Positions 1 to 8,222 of a stretch of 54,033 nt of DNA are shown in pieces (position 1 is the stretch's first letter; every line of letters starts with the position of its first letter). This DNA is from Candidatus Binatia bacterium (GTDB lineage Bacteria > Desulfobacterota > Binatia > UBA9968 > JAJDTQ01). The notes under the pieces are model-generated. The model did no database searches and had not been told where the DNA came from. It worked only from the letters and a program-made list of their open reading frames with translations. Location of the stretch: assembly GCA_022823055.1 (NCBI GenBank), contig JAJDXX010000164.1:1-54033 (forward strand), in the 5' to 3' direction. A program made the position numbers and the translations under genes.

Positions 1-88
1 AAGCGGGAATCCAGGGGTGGTGGCAGGGCGCTACAGCGGCGTTTCCCCGCTCTACCCCTCCTGGATTCCCGCTTTCGCGGGAATGACG
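1..88. repeat. dRS3-like composite palindromic repeat, cut by the window start
   Basis: The copy has two arms in inverted orientation. The left arm (1-14) is truncated by the window edge. The right arm (61-88) contains the complete 20-bp core ATTCCC-N8-GGGAAT at 65-84. The loop between the arms (15-60) is unrelated to the loop of the copy at 32724-32838. The arm sequence matches that of the other copies in this window. The rest of the gap up to 242 holds a degenerate half copy near 137-177 and an AT-richer stretch around 190-220, with no gene visible. Confidence 0.85.
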
Positions 89-242
89 TTTCTGGGGGTT
101 GTTGCCTCTCTTGAATGGTGTTTTGACACAGCCTGTTCCGCGGGAATGACTCATTGAGGTGTAGCGGGATTCCATAACTACCCGAAACCATTGAACAATT
201 GTTTATTCTCATATCAATGACGGTTCGGGGCGTGGGTAGCTC

Positions 243-1922
243 CTAGGGTTGGCTAGTCTCCGCCGGCTGCATCCGGCAATGGCAGGATGAAGCGATCTCC
301 ACGTCGCTCCGGGCAAGCGCCGCGGCCAGCGACGGCGCAACGGCCGCCGCTTCGCGGTCGCGGCCCGTGCGTTGCAGGCACTCGTGGTATCCGTGCAGGC
401 TCCAGACGTTGTCGCGGTTCTGCAGGCAACGCCTGACGGTGTTGTCGACGCCGAGGTCGGCGCGGTAGACCTGCTCGGCTTCCTCCAGTTGTCCCTGCTC
501 CAGCAGCAGGGCGCCCAGGGCATGGCGGGGCGGATGCATCCACGGCCAAGGCTCGCTGTAGCGCAGGCGGTCGTTGAGACGGACGGCCTCCCGCAGGTGC
601 GCGAAGCCGGCCTCGTGGCGGCCCCGGTGGTAGGCGATCTCTCCGTAGAGCATTTCCCGGGCCACGGCCATGACGTTGGGAGCCGTGTCGTTGGCGTAGA
701 TGCGGTCCTCGGGCAGGGCGGCGCAGCCGGCATCGAAGCGTGAGCGTTCCCTGTCTGCCGCCTCGAAGTCGCCGAGGGCGGCGTGGGCGACCCCCTTTGC
801 ATAGAAGACCATGAGGGTCGTGGTCACGTAGAGCTCGGGGTGAGCGGGCATGGGGGCGTCCGCGATTTCGTGCCAGCGCCCGAACCGTACCGGCACGTGG
901 ATGGTTCCGGAGCGGAAGTAGTCCAGGGTCTGGACCAGGGTCGGGCGGTCCTGGCGGAGCAGCTCCGGCGTCACGGCCTCATCGATCTTCCGCGCCGCCT
1001 CGTCCGCGCCGCGGTAGTCCCCCAGCAGCATCCCGGCGTTCATCATGGCGTGCAGGTGATGGCAGCGGGCGGTGGTGTAGAAGTTGAACGGGCCCGCGTG
1101 CCGCGCGTACTTCCCGTCGGCGGTGGCCGCTTCCCGGCTTACCTCCAGCCCGTCCGAGTAACGGCCGCACTGGAAGTAGATATGGGTGGGCATGTGGTTG
1201 AGGTGGCCGTTGTCGGGACACAGGCCGCGCAGTTGGTCGGCCGCGGCGAGGGCTTGTTCCGGCGTCCGCGACATCTCCATCACGTGGATGTACATGTGCA
1301 GCATGCCCGGATGGGGCGGCCCCCCGCGGTCGCGCCGTTGCCGCATGCCCGTCTCCAGCACTTCGCGGGCCTCGACGGTATCGGCGCCTTCCACCGGTGT
1401 GCCGGTGTCGAGGTCCCAAAGCTCCCAGGGCGTGCGGGTGATGAGGGCCTCGGCGAAAAGGGCGACCACGTCCGAGTCTTCGGGGAACCGGCGGTACACG
1501 CCGCGCATGGCGGCGGCGAATGCATCGTCCCACGCCGAGAACTCCTCCACCGTACCCGCCGTGCCGCGCGGATACCGTTCCGGCAGCGCCTCGATGAGGG
1601 CACGCTCGACGGGACCGGCGCCCTGGCGCCGCGCCATGGCCGCCTCGGTGGCAGCGAAGCAGGCGGCCAGGGCAGCCCGGCGCTCCGTTTCGCTCTGCCA
1701 CTGCCAAGGCAGGTTGATGAACGGCCCCGCGGCGAAGGCCTCGCCCCAGAAGGCCATGGCGCAGGACGGGTCGGCGCGCTGCGCCTCCCGGAAACAGTCT
1801 ACCGCCTCCTCGCGGTTGAACCCGTAGAGCCAAAGAAGCCCGTGGTCGAACCAGCGTTGGGCGTCGAGGTTGCCGGTGGTGATTGGCCGGGAATGGGCGC
1901 CGAGATCGAATTCGTAGCTCAC
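243..1922 (-). CDS. Tetratricopeptide-repeat protein, function unknown
   Basis: A 559-residue soluble protein. The start is a GTG preceded by AGGAAAG at a sensible distance. No signal peptide or membrane segment is visible. TPR-like helical pairs are seen near the N-terminus (about residues 24-66, with the WFDHGL...F..EEAV.CF pattern) and again at about 445-535 (ALGALLLEQGQLEEAE followed by another pair). Such proteins are usually scaffolds, and nothing here gives an enzymatic role. It lies downstream of a repeat block that separates it from the ABC transporter genes on the same strand, so co-transcription with them is doubtful. The tail carries a short Cys-His-Cys cluster (SSCHCRM) of unknown meaning. 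Confidence 0.8.
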   Translation of the reverse strand: MSYEFDLGAHSRPITTGNLDAQRWFDHGLLWLYGFNREEAVDCFREAQRADPSCAMAFWGEAFAAGPFINLPWQWQSETERRAALAACFAATEAAMARRQGAGPVERALIEALPERYPRGTAGTVEEFSAWDDAFAAAMRGVYRRFPEDSDVVALFAEALITRTPWELWDLDTGTPVEGADTVEAREVLETGMRQRRDRGGPPHPGMLHMYIHVMEMSRTPEQALAAADQLRGLCPDNGHLNHMPTHIYFQCGRYSDGLEVSREAATADGKYARHAGPFNFYTTARCHHLHAMMNAGMLLGDYRGADEAARKIDEAVTPELLRQDRPTLVQTLDYFRSGTIHVPVRFGRWHEIADAPMPAHPELYVTTTLMVFYAKGVAHAALGDFEAADRERSRFDAGCAALPEDRIYANDTAPNVMAVAREMLYGEIAYHRGRHEAGFAHLREAVRLNDRLRYSEPWPWMHPPRHALGALLLEQGQLEEAEQVYRADLGVDNTVRRCLQNRDNVWSLHGYHECLQRTGRDREAAAVAPSLAAALARSDVEIASSCHCRMQPAETSQP

Positions 1923-1936
1923 GTTCTACTTTCCTA

Positions 1937-2095
1937 GTGTCCTGTCCCGTATAAAACGTCGTGAAGATGCGCAGGACTTTTTGTCGTCGGCAAGGCGCGA
2001 CGACGAGCAGTGGCCCCTACCACGCGAGGAGGAGCAACGCAGCCGACGGCGAAAAGGACAAGCAGATTCATGACGTTTTATACGGGACAGGACAC
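1937..2095. mobile_element. MITE-like element with perfect 24-bp terminal inverted repeats
   Basis: Positions 1937-1960 and 2072-2095 are perfect inverted repeats of 24 bp. The similarity continues inward imperfectly for about 35 more bases on each side, so the 159-bp unit could fold into one long hairpin. It encodes no protein. A non-autonomous transposable element mobilised by a transposase elsewhere is the simplest reading. I could not identify a clear target-site duplication: the flanks are TTCCTA on the left and CAGGA on the right. Confidence 0.7.
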
Positions 2096-2121
2096 CAGGA
2101 GCCTGTCCGAGTAATCGACCT

Positions 2122-2235
2122 GTCCTTCGACTTCACGACGCTTCGCGTCGCTACACTCAGGACGAACGAAGAAGAAACTATCACAACCGTTCGTCGTGAG
2201 CGTAGCGGAGCGTCAGCGAAGCGAAGTCGAAGGAC
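2122..2235. repeat. Long imperfect palindrome (GTCCTTCGACTTC-type repeat)
   Basis: Left arm (about 2122-2168) and right arm (about 2189-2235) are imperfect inverted repeats of each other. Both begin at the outer edge with GTCCTTCGACTTC and end toward the centre with GACGAACG. The central loop is about 20 bases. A half copy of the outer arm recurs at 54004-54020. Together with the preceding element it fills the 1923-2264 interval, in which no gene is visible. Confidence 0.7.
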
Positions 2236-2264
2236 GCAAACTTTGGACGTCGCAACCCACTGGA

Positions 2265-3182
2265 TCAGTGCCGCCGGACGCGCGGGTCCAGTGCGTCACG
2301 CAGCCCGTCGCCCATGTAGTTCACGCTCAATACAGTAAGGGAAATCGCAAGGCCCGGCCAGAGGACACGCGCCGGGGCGATCTCCAGGAACGGGACGCCG
2401 TCGAAGAGCAGCCGGCCCCAGGTGGGGAAATCGGAGGGGAAACCCAGGCCCAGGAAGCTCAGGGCGCTCTCGGTGATGATGGCGTTGGCGATGCCCAGGG
2501 TGGCGGCGACGGTGATGGGGCTCAGGGCGTTGGGCAGGACGTGGCGCAGGATGATGTAGCGCGGGGCCGCGCCGACCCCGCGGGCGGCGATGACGAACTC
2601 CCGTTCCTTGACGGCCAGCACCTCGCCGCGCACGAGCCGGGCGGTCTGCATCCAGCTCGTCAGGCCGATGACCGCCACGATCAGGATGAAGATGCCGGCC
2701 TCGGGTCCCAGGGCGGCCCGCAGGGGATCGCGGAACAGCATGATGCCCACCAGCAGCAGCGGCAGCACCGGCAGCGCCAGGAAGAGGTCGGTGAAGCGCA
2801 TGAGCGGACCGTCGAGCCGGCGAAAGAAACCGGCCATGACGCCGACGAAGGTGCCGAGGGTCAGCGACAGCACCATGGCGGCGACCCCCACGGCCAGGGA
2901 GATCTGCCCGCCCGCCAGCACCCGCGCCAGCGTGTCGCGGCCAAGGTTGTCGGTGCCCATGGGATGTGCCAGCGAAATGCCCTGGTTCCGGGACAGGTAG
3001 TCGAGATACTGGGGATCGACGCCGTAGACCGCGGCGCCGAGCAACACCCCCAGCGCCATCAGCGCGAACACGGCGGCGCCCGCCACCGCGCCCTTGTGGC
3101 GCCGGAACTGCTGCCACACGCCCCGGGCGGGAGGGCGGTGTTGCGGCCCCTGGGGCGCGGGATCCGTGGAGCCGTCAATCAT
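2265..3182 (-). CDS. Peptide/nickel-type ABC transporter permease (DppC family)
   Basis: A 305-residue inner-membrane permease of the DppC/OppC family. A first transmembrane segment lies at about 33-53 after a polar N-terminal tail. The periplasmic loop has the family's HPMGTDNLGRDTLARV motif, and five further membrane segments follow. The EAA-type cytoplasmic loop that contacts the ATPase is AARGVGAAPRYIILRHVLPN. The gene overlaps the end of the DppB-type gene upstream by 8 nt, so the two are co-translated partners. The C-terminus (GLRDALDPRVRRH) is typical. The substrate cannot be read from the sequence. Confidence 0.93.
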   Translation of the reverse strand: MIDGSTDPAPQGPQHRPPARGVWQQFRRHKGAVAGAAVFALMALGVLLGAAVYGVDPQYLDYLSRNQGISLAHPMGTDNLGRDTLARVLAGGQISLAVGVAAMVLSLTLGTFVGVMAGFFRRLDGPLMRFTDLFLALPVLPLLLVGIMLFRDPLRAALGPEAGIFILIVAVIGLTSWMQTARLVRGEVLAVKEREFVIAARGVGAAPRYIILRHVLPNALSPITVAATLGIANAIITESALSFLGLGFPSDFPTWGRLLFDGVPFLEIAPARVLWPGLAISLTVLSVNYMGDGLRDALDPRVRRH

Positions 3183-4188
3183 AGCGAATCCTCGGATCCA
3201 GCACGCCGTAGAGCACGTCCGCCACGAGATTGAACGCCACGATCAGCACCGCGAAGATGAAGGTCACCGTCTGGACCGTGGGGATGTCGCCGCCCTCGAT
3301 GGCGCCGATGAGCAACTGGCCGACGCCATTGATGCGGAAGATCTGCTCGGTGATGATGGCCCCGGCGAAGGTCGTCGGCAGCCCGAGGGCGATGACCGTC
3401 ACCACCGGGATCAGGCTGTTGCGCAGCACGTGGACGAGAATGACGCCGCGCTCGGCCACCCCCTTGGCGCGGGCCGTGCGCACGTAGTCCTGGTTCAGGT
3501 TCTCAAGCACCGAGGAGCGGGTGAAGCGGCTGAGCTGCGCCGCGTTGAAGAGCCCGAGCACCATCACCGGCATCACCATCTGGCGCACCTGGACGAGAAG
3601 GCTTTCGAGGTCCGTCACCCGGTGGGTGGTGTCATAGATGGACGGGAACCAGTCGAGCCACACGCTGAAGACCACGATGAGTACGGTGCCGGTGAAGAAG
3701 GTCGGCACCGAGAACCCCACCATGGTGACGAAGGTGCCCGCCTGGTCGAAGATGGAATACTGCCGGCAGGCGGAGTAGACGCCCACCGGCACGGCGATGA
3801 GGATGGCGACGATGTAGGAGATGCCGACGACGGTCAAGGTCTGCGGCAGGCGCGACGCGATCAAGTCCACCACCGGCGCGCGGGTGGCCCAGGAGCGCAC
3901 CCGCAGGCGGCCGGCGGAGTCGCCGATCTCGATGCCCCACATCCGCTCCAGAAGGTTGAGGGGCTCGTTCACCAGGAACTGGTCGAGCCACTTGAGGTAG
4001 CGGATGTGGAACGGCTGCCCGAGACCCAGGCTCTCCCGGATGGCTTGCCGGGTCTCCGGCGGGATGGTCAGCGGAAGCTGGGCCGTAGGGTCACTGGGGG
4101 CGAGGTCCAGCAGCGCGAAAACGATGAAGCTGATGACCAGGAGCGTGGGGACCGCGAAGAGCAGGCGTCTGGCCACGTAGCGTGACAT
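3175..4188 (-). CDS. Peptide/nickel-type ABC transporter permease (DppB family)
   Basis: A 337-residue permease starting with the typical N-terminal membrane anchor (RYVARRLLFAVPTLLVIS). It has a long periplasmic stretch (about 45-120), five more membrane helices, and the ATPase-coupling loop TARAKGVAERGVILVHVLRN. It ends with the usual VLYGVLDPRIRYD. It lies 21 bases downstream of the binding-protein gene and overlaps the DppC-type gene. With them it forms the membrane part of an importer for peptides or another small solute. No ATPase gene follows in the window. Confidence 0.93.
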   Translation of the reverse strand: MSRYVARRLLFAVPTLLVISFIVFALLDLAPSDPTAQLPLTIPPETRQAIRESLGLGQPFHIRYLKWLDQFLVNEPLNLLERMWGIEIGDSAGRLRVRSWATRAPVVDLIASRLPQTLTVVGISYIVAILIAVPVGVYSACRQYSIFDQAGTFVTMVGFSVPTFFTGTVLIVVFSVWLDWFPSIYDTTHRVTDLESLLVQVRQMVMPVMVLGLFNAAQLSRFTRSSVLENLNQDYVRTARAKGVAERGVILVHVLRNSLIPVVTVIALGLPTTFAGAIITEQIFRINGVGQLLIGAIEGGDIPTVQTVTFIFAVLIVAFNLVADVLYGVLDPRIRYD

Positions 4189-4209
4189 GGGCGCTCACTC
4201 GTGCGGGAC

Positions 4210-5919
4210 CTACTTCCGGCGGTGCCACTCGTTGATGTTCCACTGCAAGGCGTCCCAGGCGTTGATCCGGACCCCGCCCAGGGACAGCGCGTGCGCGCCC
4301 ACCTCGCCGCGGTGGACCAGCGGGATCAACGCGCCGTAGTCCATCAGCATGTCGTTCAGGCGCTTGGCGATGGCCGCGCGCTTCTCGATGCCCGCGGTCT
4401 TGGCCAACTCCGCCGCGAGCTTTTCGTATTCCGCATCACAGTAGCGCGGCATGTTGTTGCCGATCCACTGGTTGTCGGGTCCGGGGATCTCCTTGCACAG
4501 CCAGCCCTGCATGTAGGCTTGGGGATCGGTGCCGTTGAACTGGTTGGCGTACATCTGGATGTCCGCGTAGAACTTCTGGTAGGTGTCCGGGCTCGCCGGG
4601 TCGCTGCCGAAGAACACCGACGCGCTGATGTTCTTCAACTCGGTCTCGACGCCGATCTGGCGCCACATCTGCTTGATCAGCGCCTGGGTGCCCTGGCGCA
4701 CGGAGTTGGTGGATGTCTGGTAGAGGATCGAGAGGCGCACGCCGTCCCTGGCGCGGATGCCGTCGGAGCCGCGCACCCAGCCGGCTTCGTCCAGCAGCTT
4801 GTTGGCGGCGGCGACGTCCTGGGTCTTGCACCAGTCGTTGGCCGTGGAGGCGTACGCCGGCGGCGCCGGCAGGATGTTGCAGGTGACCCGGCCCGCCTGG
4901 CCGTAGCCGGCCTCCACCAGGATGTTGCGGTCGATGGCCAGGGACAGCGCGCGCCGCACCGCCGGGTCCGAGAGGAAGGGGTGGGGGTTCTTGCCGTCCT
5001 GGTAGGTGGACCGCTTGTCGCCCAGGGCGGGATCGGGATTGGTAAGCTGCACGATCAGCCGCTCCACCAGGGTGCCGAAGGCCGACACCACCTTGCCCTT
5101 GCCCGCCTTTTCCATGGCGGCGAGGATCTCGGGCTCCACCTGGAGGTTCCAGGCGTAGTCGAACTCGCCGGTCTCCAGCACCGCCCGGGCCGCGGATACG
5201 GCGTCGCCGCCGCCCTTCACCAGGACCGAGGCGAAAGCCGGCTGGTCCGGGTTGCGGTAGCGCTCGTTCATCTCGTAGCGGACCACGTCGTTGGGCCGGA
5301 ACTCCTTCACCTTGAAGGCGCCGGTGCCGATGGGGCCGAAGTTCTGCGCGGTACATTCGGGCGCCTTGGCTCCCAGGCAACCCTCGAACTGCTTCTTCTG
5401 GATCACCGGGCAGGTGGAGCCCACGAACGGCCCGTAGGGGAACGGCATCGCGACCTTGAAGGAGATCCGTACGGTGTGGTCGTCCACCGCCTCCACCGCG
5501 GCCACGTTCTCGAACCGGGGCGCGGCGTTGCAGCCCCCGTCCGGGTGCATACAGTAGGCCGCCGTGAAGGCGACGTCGGCGGCGGTGAACGGCGTCCCGT
5601 CGGACCAGGTCACGCCTTTCCGGAGCTTCCACGTGACGGACTTGAGGTCGGCGGCCACCCCGCCGTTCTCGACGGTGGGTATCTCCGCCGCCAGCGCCGG
5701 GACCATGTTGGCGTTGTCGTCGTAGCGCGCCAGCGGCTCGATGACGAACGCCGCGGCGTGGATGTCCTTGGTTCCCCCGGAGAGGAACGGGTTCAGGACC
5801 GATGGCGCCTGCCAATAGAGCATCCTGAGCTCGCCGTCGGCGCCCCGTTGCGCATACGCCGCGGTGGCGAACACGACCAGGATGGTCGTTGTCAGAATCA
5901 AACCGCGCAGTCTCGACAT
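4210..5919 (-). CDS. ABC transporter substrate-binding protein, family 5 (peptide type)
   Basis: A 569-residue secreted or periplasmic solute-binding protein of the DppA/OppA class. The start chosen at 5919 is preceded by GAGGAGGT. It leads straight into a signal peptide (SRLRGLILTTTILVVFATA) with likely cleavage after AYA. An in-frame ATG nine codons upstream (5946) is a weaker alternative. Family signatures include the early YWQAPSVLNPF segment, the WKLRKGVTWSDGTPFTAADV motif and a C-terminal IPLVHRGEV region. It is the first gene of the three-gene importer operon and has a good -10 box upstream. Confidence 0.93.
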   Translation of the reverse strand: MSRLRGLILTTTILVVFATAAYAQRGADGELRMLYWQAPSVLNPFLSGGTKDIHAAAFVIEPLARYDDNANMVPALAAEIPTVENGGVAADLKSVTWKLRKGVTWSDGTPFTAADVAFTAAYCMHPDGGCNAAPRFENVAAVEAVDDHTVRISFKVAMPFPYGPFVGSTCPVIQKKQFEGCLGAKAPECTAQNFGPIGTGAFKVKEFRPNDVVRYEMNERYRNPDQPAFASVLVKGGGDAVSAARAVLETGEFDYAWNLQVEPEILAAMEKAGKGKVVSAFGTLVERLIVQLTNPDPALGDKRSTYQDGKNPHPFLSDPAVRRALSLAIDRNILVEAGYGQAGRVTCNILPAPPAYASTANDWCKTQDVAAANKLLDEAGWVRGSDGIRARDGVRLSILYQTSTNSVRQGTQALIKQMWRQIGVETELKNISASVFFGSDPASPDTYQKFYADIQMYANQFNGTDPQAYMQGWLCKEIPGPDNQWIGNNMPRYCDAEYEKLAAELAKTAGIEKRAAIAKRLNDMLMDYGALIPLVHRGEVGAHALSLGGVRINAWDALQWNINEWHRRK

Positions 5920-5954
5920 CACACGTACCTCCTCGCCTGAATGCACCCGTTGCG

Positions 5955-5960
5955 ATTATA
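5955..5960 (-). promoter_or_regulatory. Candidate -10 element for the peptide importer operon
   Basis: On the minus strand the hexamer is TATAAT, a perfect sigma70-type -10 box, 36 bases upstream of the chosen ATG at 5919. The -35 region is poor (TACCCA at the proper spacing), so an activator may be needed. Seen in sequence only. Confidence 0.45.
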
Positions 5961-6201
5961 GAGAATCAATTTTGACATGGGTAGAGGCGAAACCGGCACC
6001 AAGAGTACCCGTTGACCCTTTCCCGATCACAAGCCCAAGTCTGCCAGTACCCACAGGAACGGACAAGCTGCGCGAACACCGGACCACACAAACCTCCCCC
6101 CGGCCAATGGGCCGTCGCGGACGCCTTCCAGCTTGCCCGACCATGCCATCCGGGCTACTATCTACGGCATCGAGACGCTATTGATCCGAAGGGAGAAGGC
6201 C

Positions 6202-7308
6202 ATGTCCCAACAACGCATCATCGACGCCGACGGGCATGTGATGGAAATCGACGACGAGCTTCGCGACTACATCGGCGGTCCGTACGCTGAACTGGAATGG
6301 CACCGGTCCTACAGTTTCTGGCCGGGCCTTACCATGGACGGCTACCTGCGCTCGTTGAGACAGCCGGGCGGCTGGGTCGGCGGCGGCACCGGACCCAACG
6401 CCGGGCATTGGCTCGACTTCCTCGACAAGAACGGCATCGAGCTGACCGTGCTGTACCCGACCCAGGGGCTCACTCACGCGGCGATCCGGGACCACGAATG
6501 GGCCATCACCATGGCACGGGCCTACAACGACTGGCTGCACGACCGCTTCATGCGCGTGAGCCCGCGCCTGGTGGGCGTGGCGCTGCTGCCCATCCAGGAC
6601 ATCGACGAGGCCGTCAAGGAGCTTCGCCGGGCCGTCGAGGAGTTGGGAATGGTGGGCGCGGTGCTGCCTTCCGCCGCCCCGGGCGGGAAGCTCTTCAGCG
6701 GACCCGACTTCTACCCCTTGTGGGAGGAGGCCCAGCGGCTGGACGTGCCGGTGTCACCCCATGGCGGCATGAGCTTTCCCGACCTGGGCATCGACGACAC
6801 CCGGAACTTCATGGTGGCGCACACCCTGGAGCATCCGTTCGCGCAGTTCCGGCAAATCGTGGCGATGATCTGTGAAGGCGTGTTCGAGCTGTTCCCCAAG
6901 CTGCGCTTCGGCGTGTTGGAGTGCGGCGCGGGCTGGGTCCCCTACCTGATGGACCGCCTGGACGAAGAGTACGAGCGCAAGGGGCACTACTCGCCGAACT
7001 GCAAGCGCAAGCCCAGCGAATACTTCCGGGAAGGCAACATTTACTTCGCCGCCGAGGTAGAAGAGACGCTGCTGCCCGAGACCGCCCGCCTGGTGCCGGA
7101 GCACACGCTCCTCTGGGCTTCCGACTATCCCCACGAACGGGACCAGCGGGACTTCAGCGAGGACATCCCGCACCTGCTGGGGCGCGACGACCTCAGCGAC
7201 GAACTGAAGCACAAGATCCTGTTCGAGAACCCGTTGCGGTTCTACCCGCGGCTGCGGGCGCGGCTGGATGCCACCGCGGTGGCGTCGGCGGAGGCGGCCG
7301 TTAGCTGA
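6202..7308 (+). CDS. Amidohydrolase (ACMSD-like, COG2159 type)
   Basis: A 368-residue TIM-barrel metal-dependent hydrolase or decarboxylase. Start 6202 follows GGGAGAAGG; the reading frame extends upstream to 6133 without a credible ribosome site. The N-terminal metal-binding motif D-A-D-G-H-V is at 8-13. A histidine lies in PHGGMSF near residue 186. The late aspartate is in [10 protein letters not shown], followed by the common ENPLRFY end. Relatives include 2-amino-3-carboxymuconate semialdehyde decarboxylase and many catabolic amidohydrolases; the true substrate is unknown. Its stop overlaps tail-to-tail with the thioredoxin gene on the opposite strand. Confidence 0.88.
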   Translation: MSQQRIIDADGHVMEIDDELRDYIGGPYAELEWHRSYSFWPGLTMDGYLRSLRQPGGWVGGGTGPNAGHWLDFLDKNGIELTVLYPTQGLTHAAIRDHEWAITMARAYNDWLHDRFMRVSPRLVGVALLPIQDIDEAVKELRRAVEELGMVGAVLPSAAPGGKLFSGPDFYPLWEEAQRLDVPVSPHGGMSFPDLGIDDTRNFMVAHTLEHPFAQFRQIVAMICEGVFELFPKLRFGVLECGAGWVPYLMDRLDEEYERKGHYSPNCKRKPSEYFREGNIYFAAEVEETLLPETARLVPEHTLLWASDYPHERDQRDFSEDIPHLLGRDDLSDELKHKILFENPLRFYPRLRARLDATAVASAEAAVS

Positions 7309-8170
7309 ACAGCACCTTGGCCATCTCCGAGCGGAAGCGGTCGGCGAGTTCGTTCCGCCCCAACACTTCGAAGATCTGCACCATGGCCTTGCGGGCGCCG
7401 TCGTCCTCGAAGGCGCGGTCCTGTTTGAGCACCGCCAGGAATTCTTCGAGGGCGGCCTCGTAGCGCTCTTCGGCGGCCAGCGCCTGGGCCAGCCGGAAGC
7501 GGAGGTCGAGGCGATCCGGGGCCGCCGCCAGTTCCTCGCGCAGGGACTCGGTGTCGGCGCCTTCGCCCGCGCTGAGTTTCTGACGGGCGATCAGTCGGTC
7601 GGCCTCGTTTCGTTCCGGGTCACCCAAGGGAACTCGTTCAAGCATGGACAGGGCGCGTTCCTCATCCGTCTCAAGCAGTCCCCGCCCCAGTCCCAGGAGC
7701 GCGCCGGCATGGTTCGGCGCCTCCTCCAGCACCTGCTCGTAGATGGCCAACGCACTTTCCGCATCACCCTCGGACCACAATTGATCCGCCTCCGCGGTCA
7801 GCTCATCCTCGCGCGAGGGCACCACCCGCTCCAGGATCTCGCGCACGCCCGTTTCGGGCAGCGCCCCGGTGAACTCCGCGGCCAGACCCCCGTCCCTGAA
7901 GACCTTGACCGCCGGGATCCCCTGTATCCCGAAGGCGGCCGCCAGCTCCTGGTTCTCGTCCACGTTGACCTTGGCCAGGAGAAACTTCCCGCCGTATTCC
8001 TCGGCGAGCCGCTCCAGCACCGGACCCAGTACCCGGCACGGGCCGCACCACGGCGCCCAGAAGTCCACCGCCACCGGCGTCTCCCGGGAGCGCTCCAGCA
8101 CGCGCGCCTCGAACTCGGACTGGTCGACGTCGAAGACCAGCGCTTCCATCCCTTCTCGAGAACCCTCCAT
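7301..8170 (-). CDS. Thioredoxin-TPR protein (YbbN/CnoX type)
   Basis: A 289-residue cytoplasmic protein. An N-terminal thioredoxin domain (about 10-115) has an intact WCGPC active site at 41-45, followed by TPR-like helices (about 125-285). This domain order is that of YbbN/CnoX, which combines chaperone holding with redox activity; E. coli CnoX has a degenerate active site, while here both cysteines are present. The start is uncertain: 8170 or an internal ATG at 8149. It lies 52 bases downstream of the OsmC-like gene on the same strand and could supply electrons to it. Confidence 0.9.
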   Translation of the reverse strand: MEGSREGMEALVFDVDQSEFEARVLERSRETPVAVDFWAPWCGPCRVLGPVLERLAEEYGGKFLLAKVNVDENQELAAAFGIQGIPAVKVFRDGGLAAEFTGALPETGVREILERVVPSREDELTAEADQLWSEGDAESALAIYEQVLEEAPNHAGALLGLGRGLLETDEERALSMLERVPLGDPERNEADRLIARQKLSAGEGADTESLREELAAAPDRLDLRFRLAQALAAEERYEAALEEFLAVLKQDRAFEDDGARKAMVQIFEVLGRNELADRFRSEMAKVLFS

Positions 8171-8222
8171 GGCCCTTTCCCGTCCGCGGACCCGATCCTG
8201 TGTCGACCCTGGTCTTGCCCGG

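Noticed and set aside
783-1937. Plus-strand open frame over the TPR gene (384 codons)
   Set aside because: No recognisable motif. The minus-strand frame has TPR signatures and a ribosome site.
4201-5940. Plus-strand open frame over the substrate-binding protein gene (579 codons)
   Set aside because: Shadow frame. The minus-strand protein has a signal peptide and family motifs.
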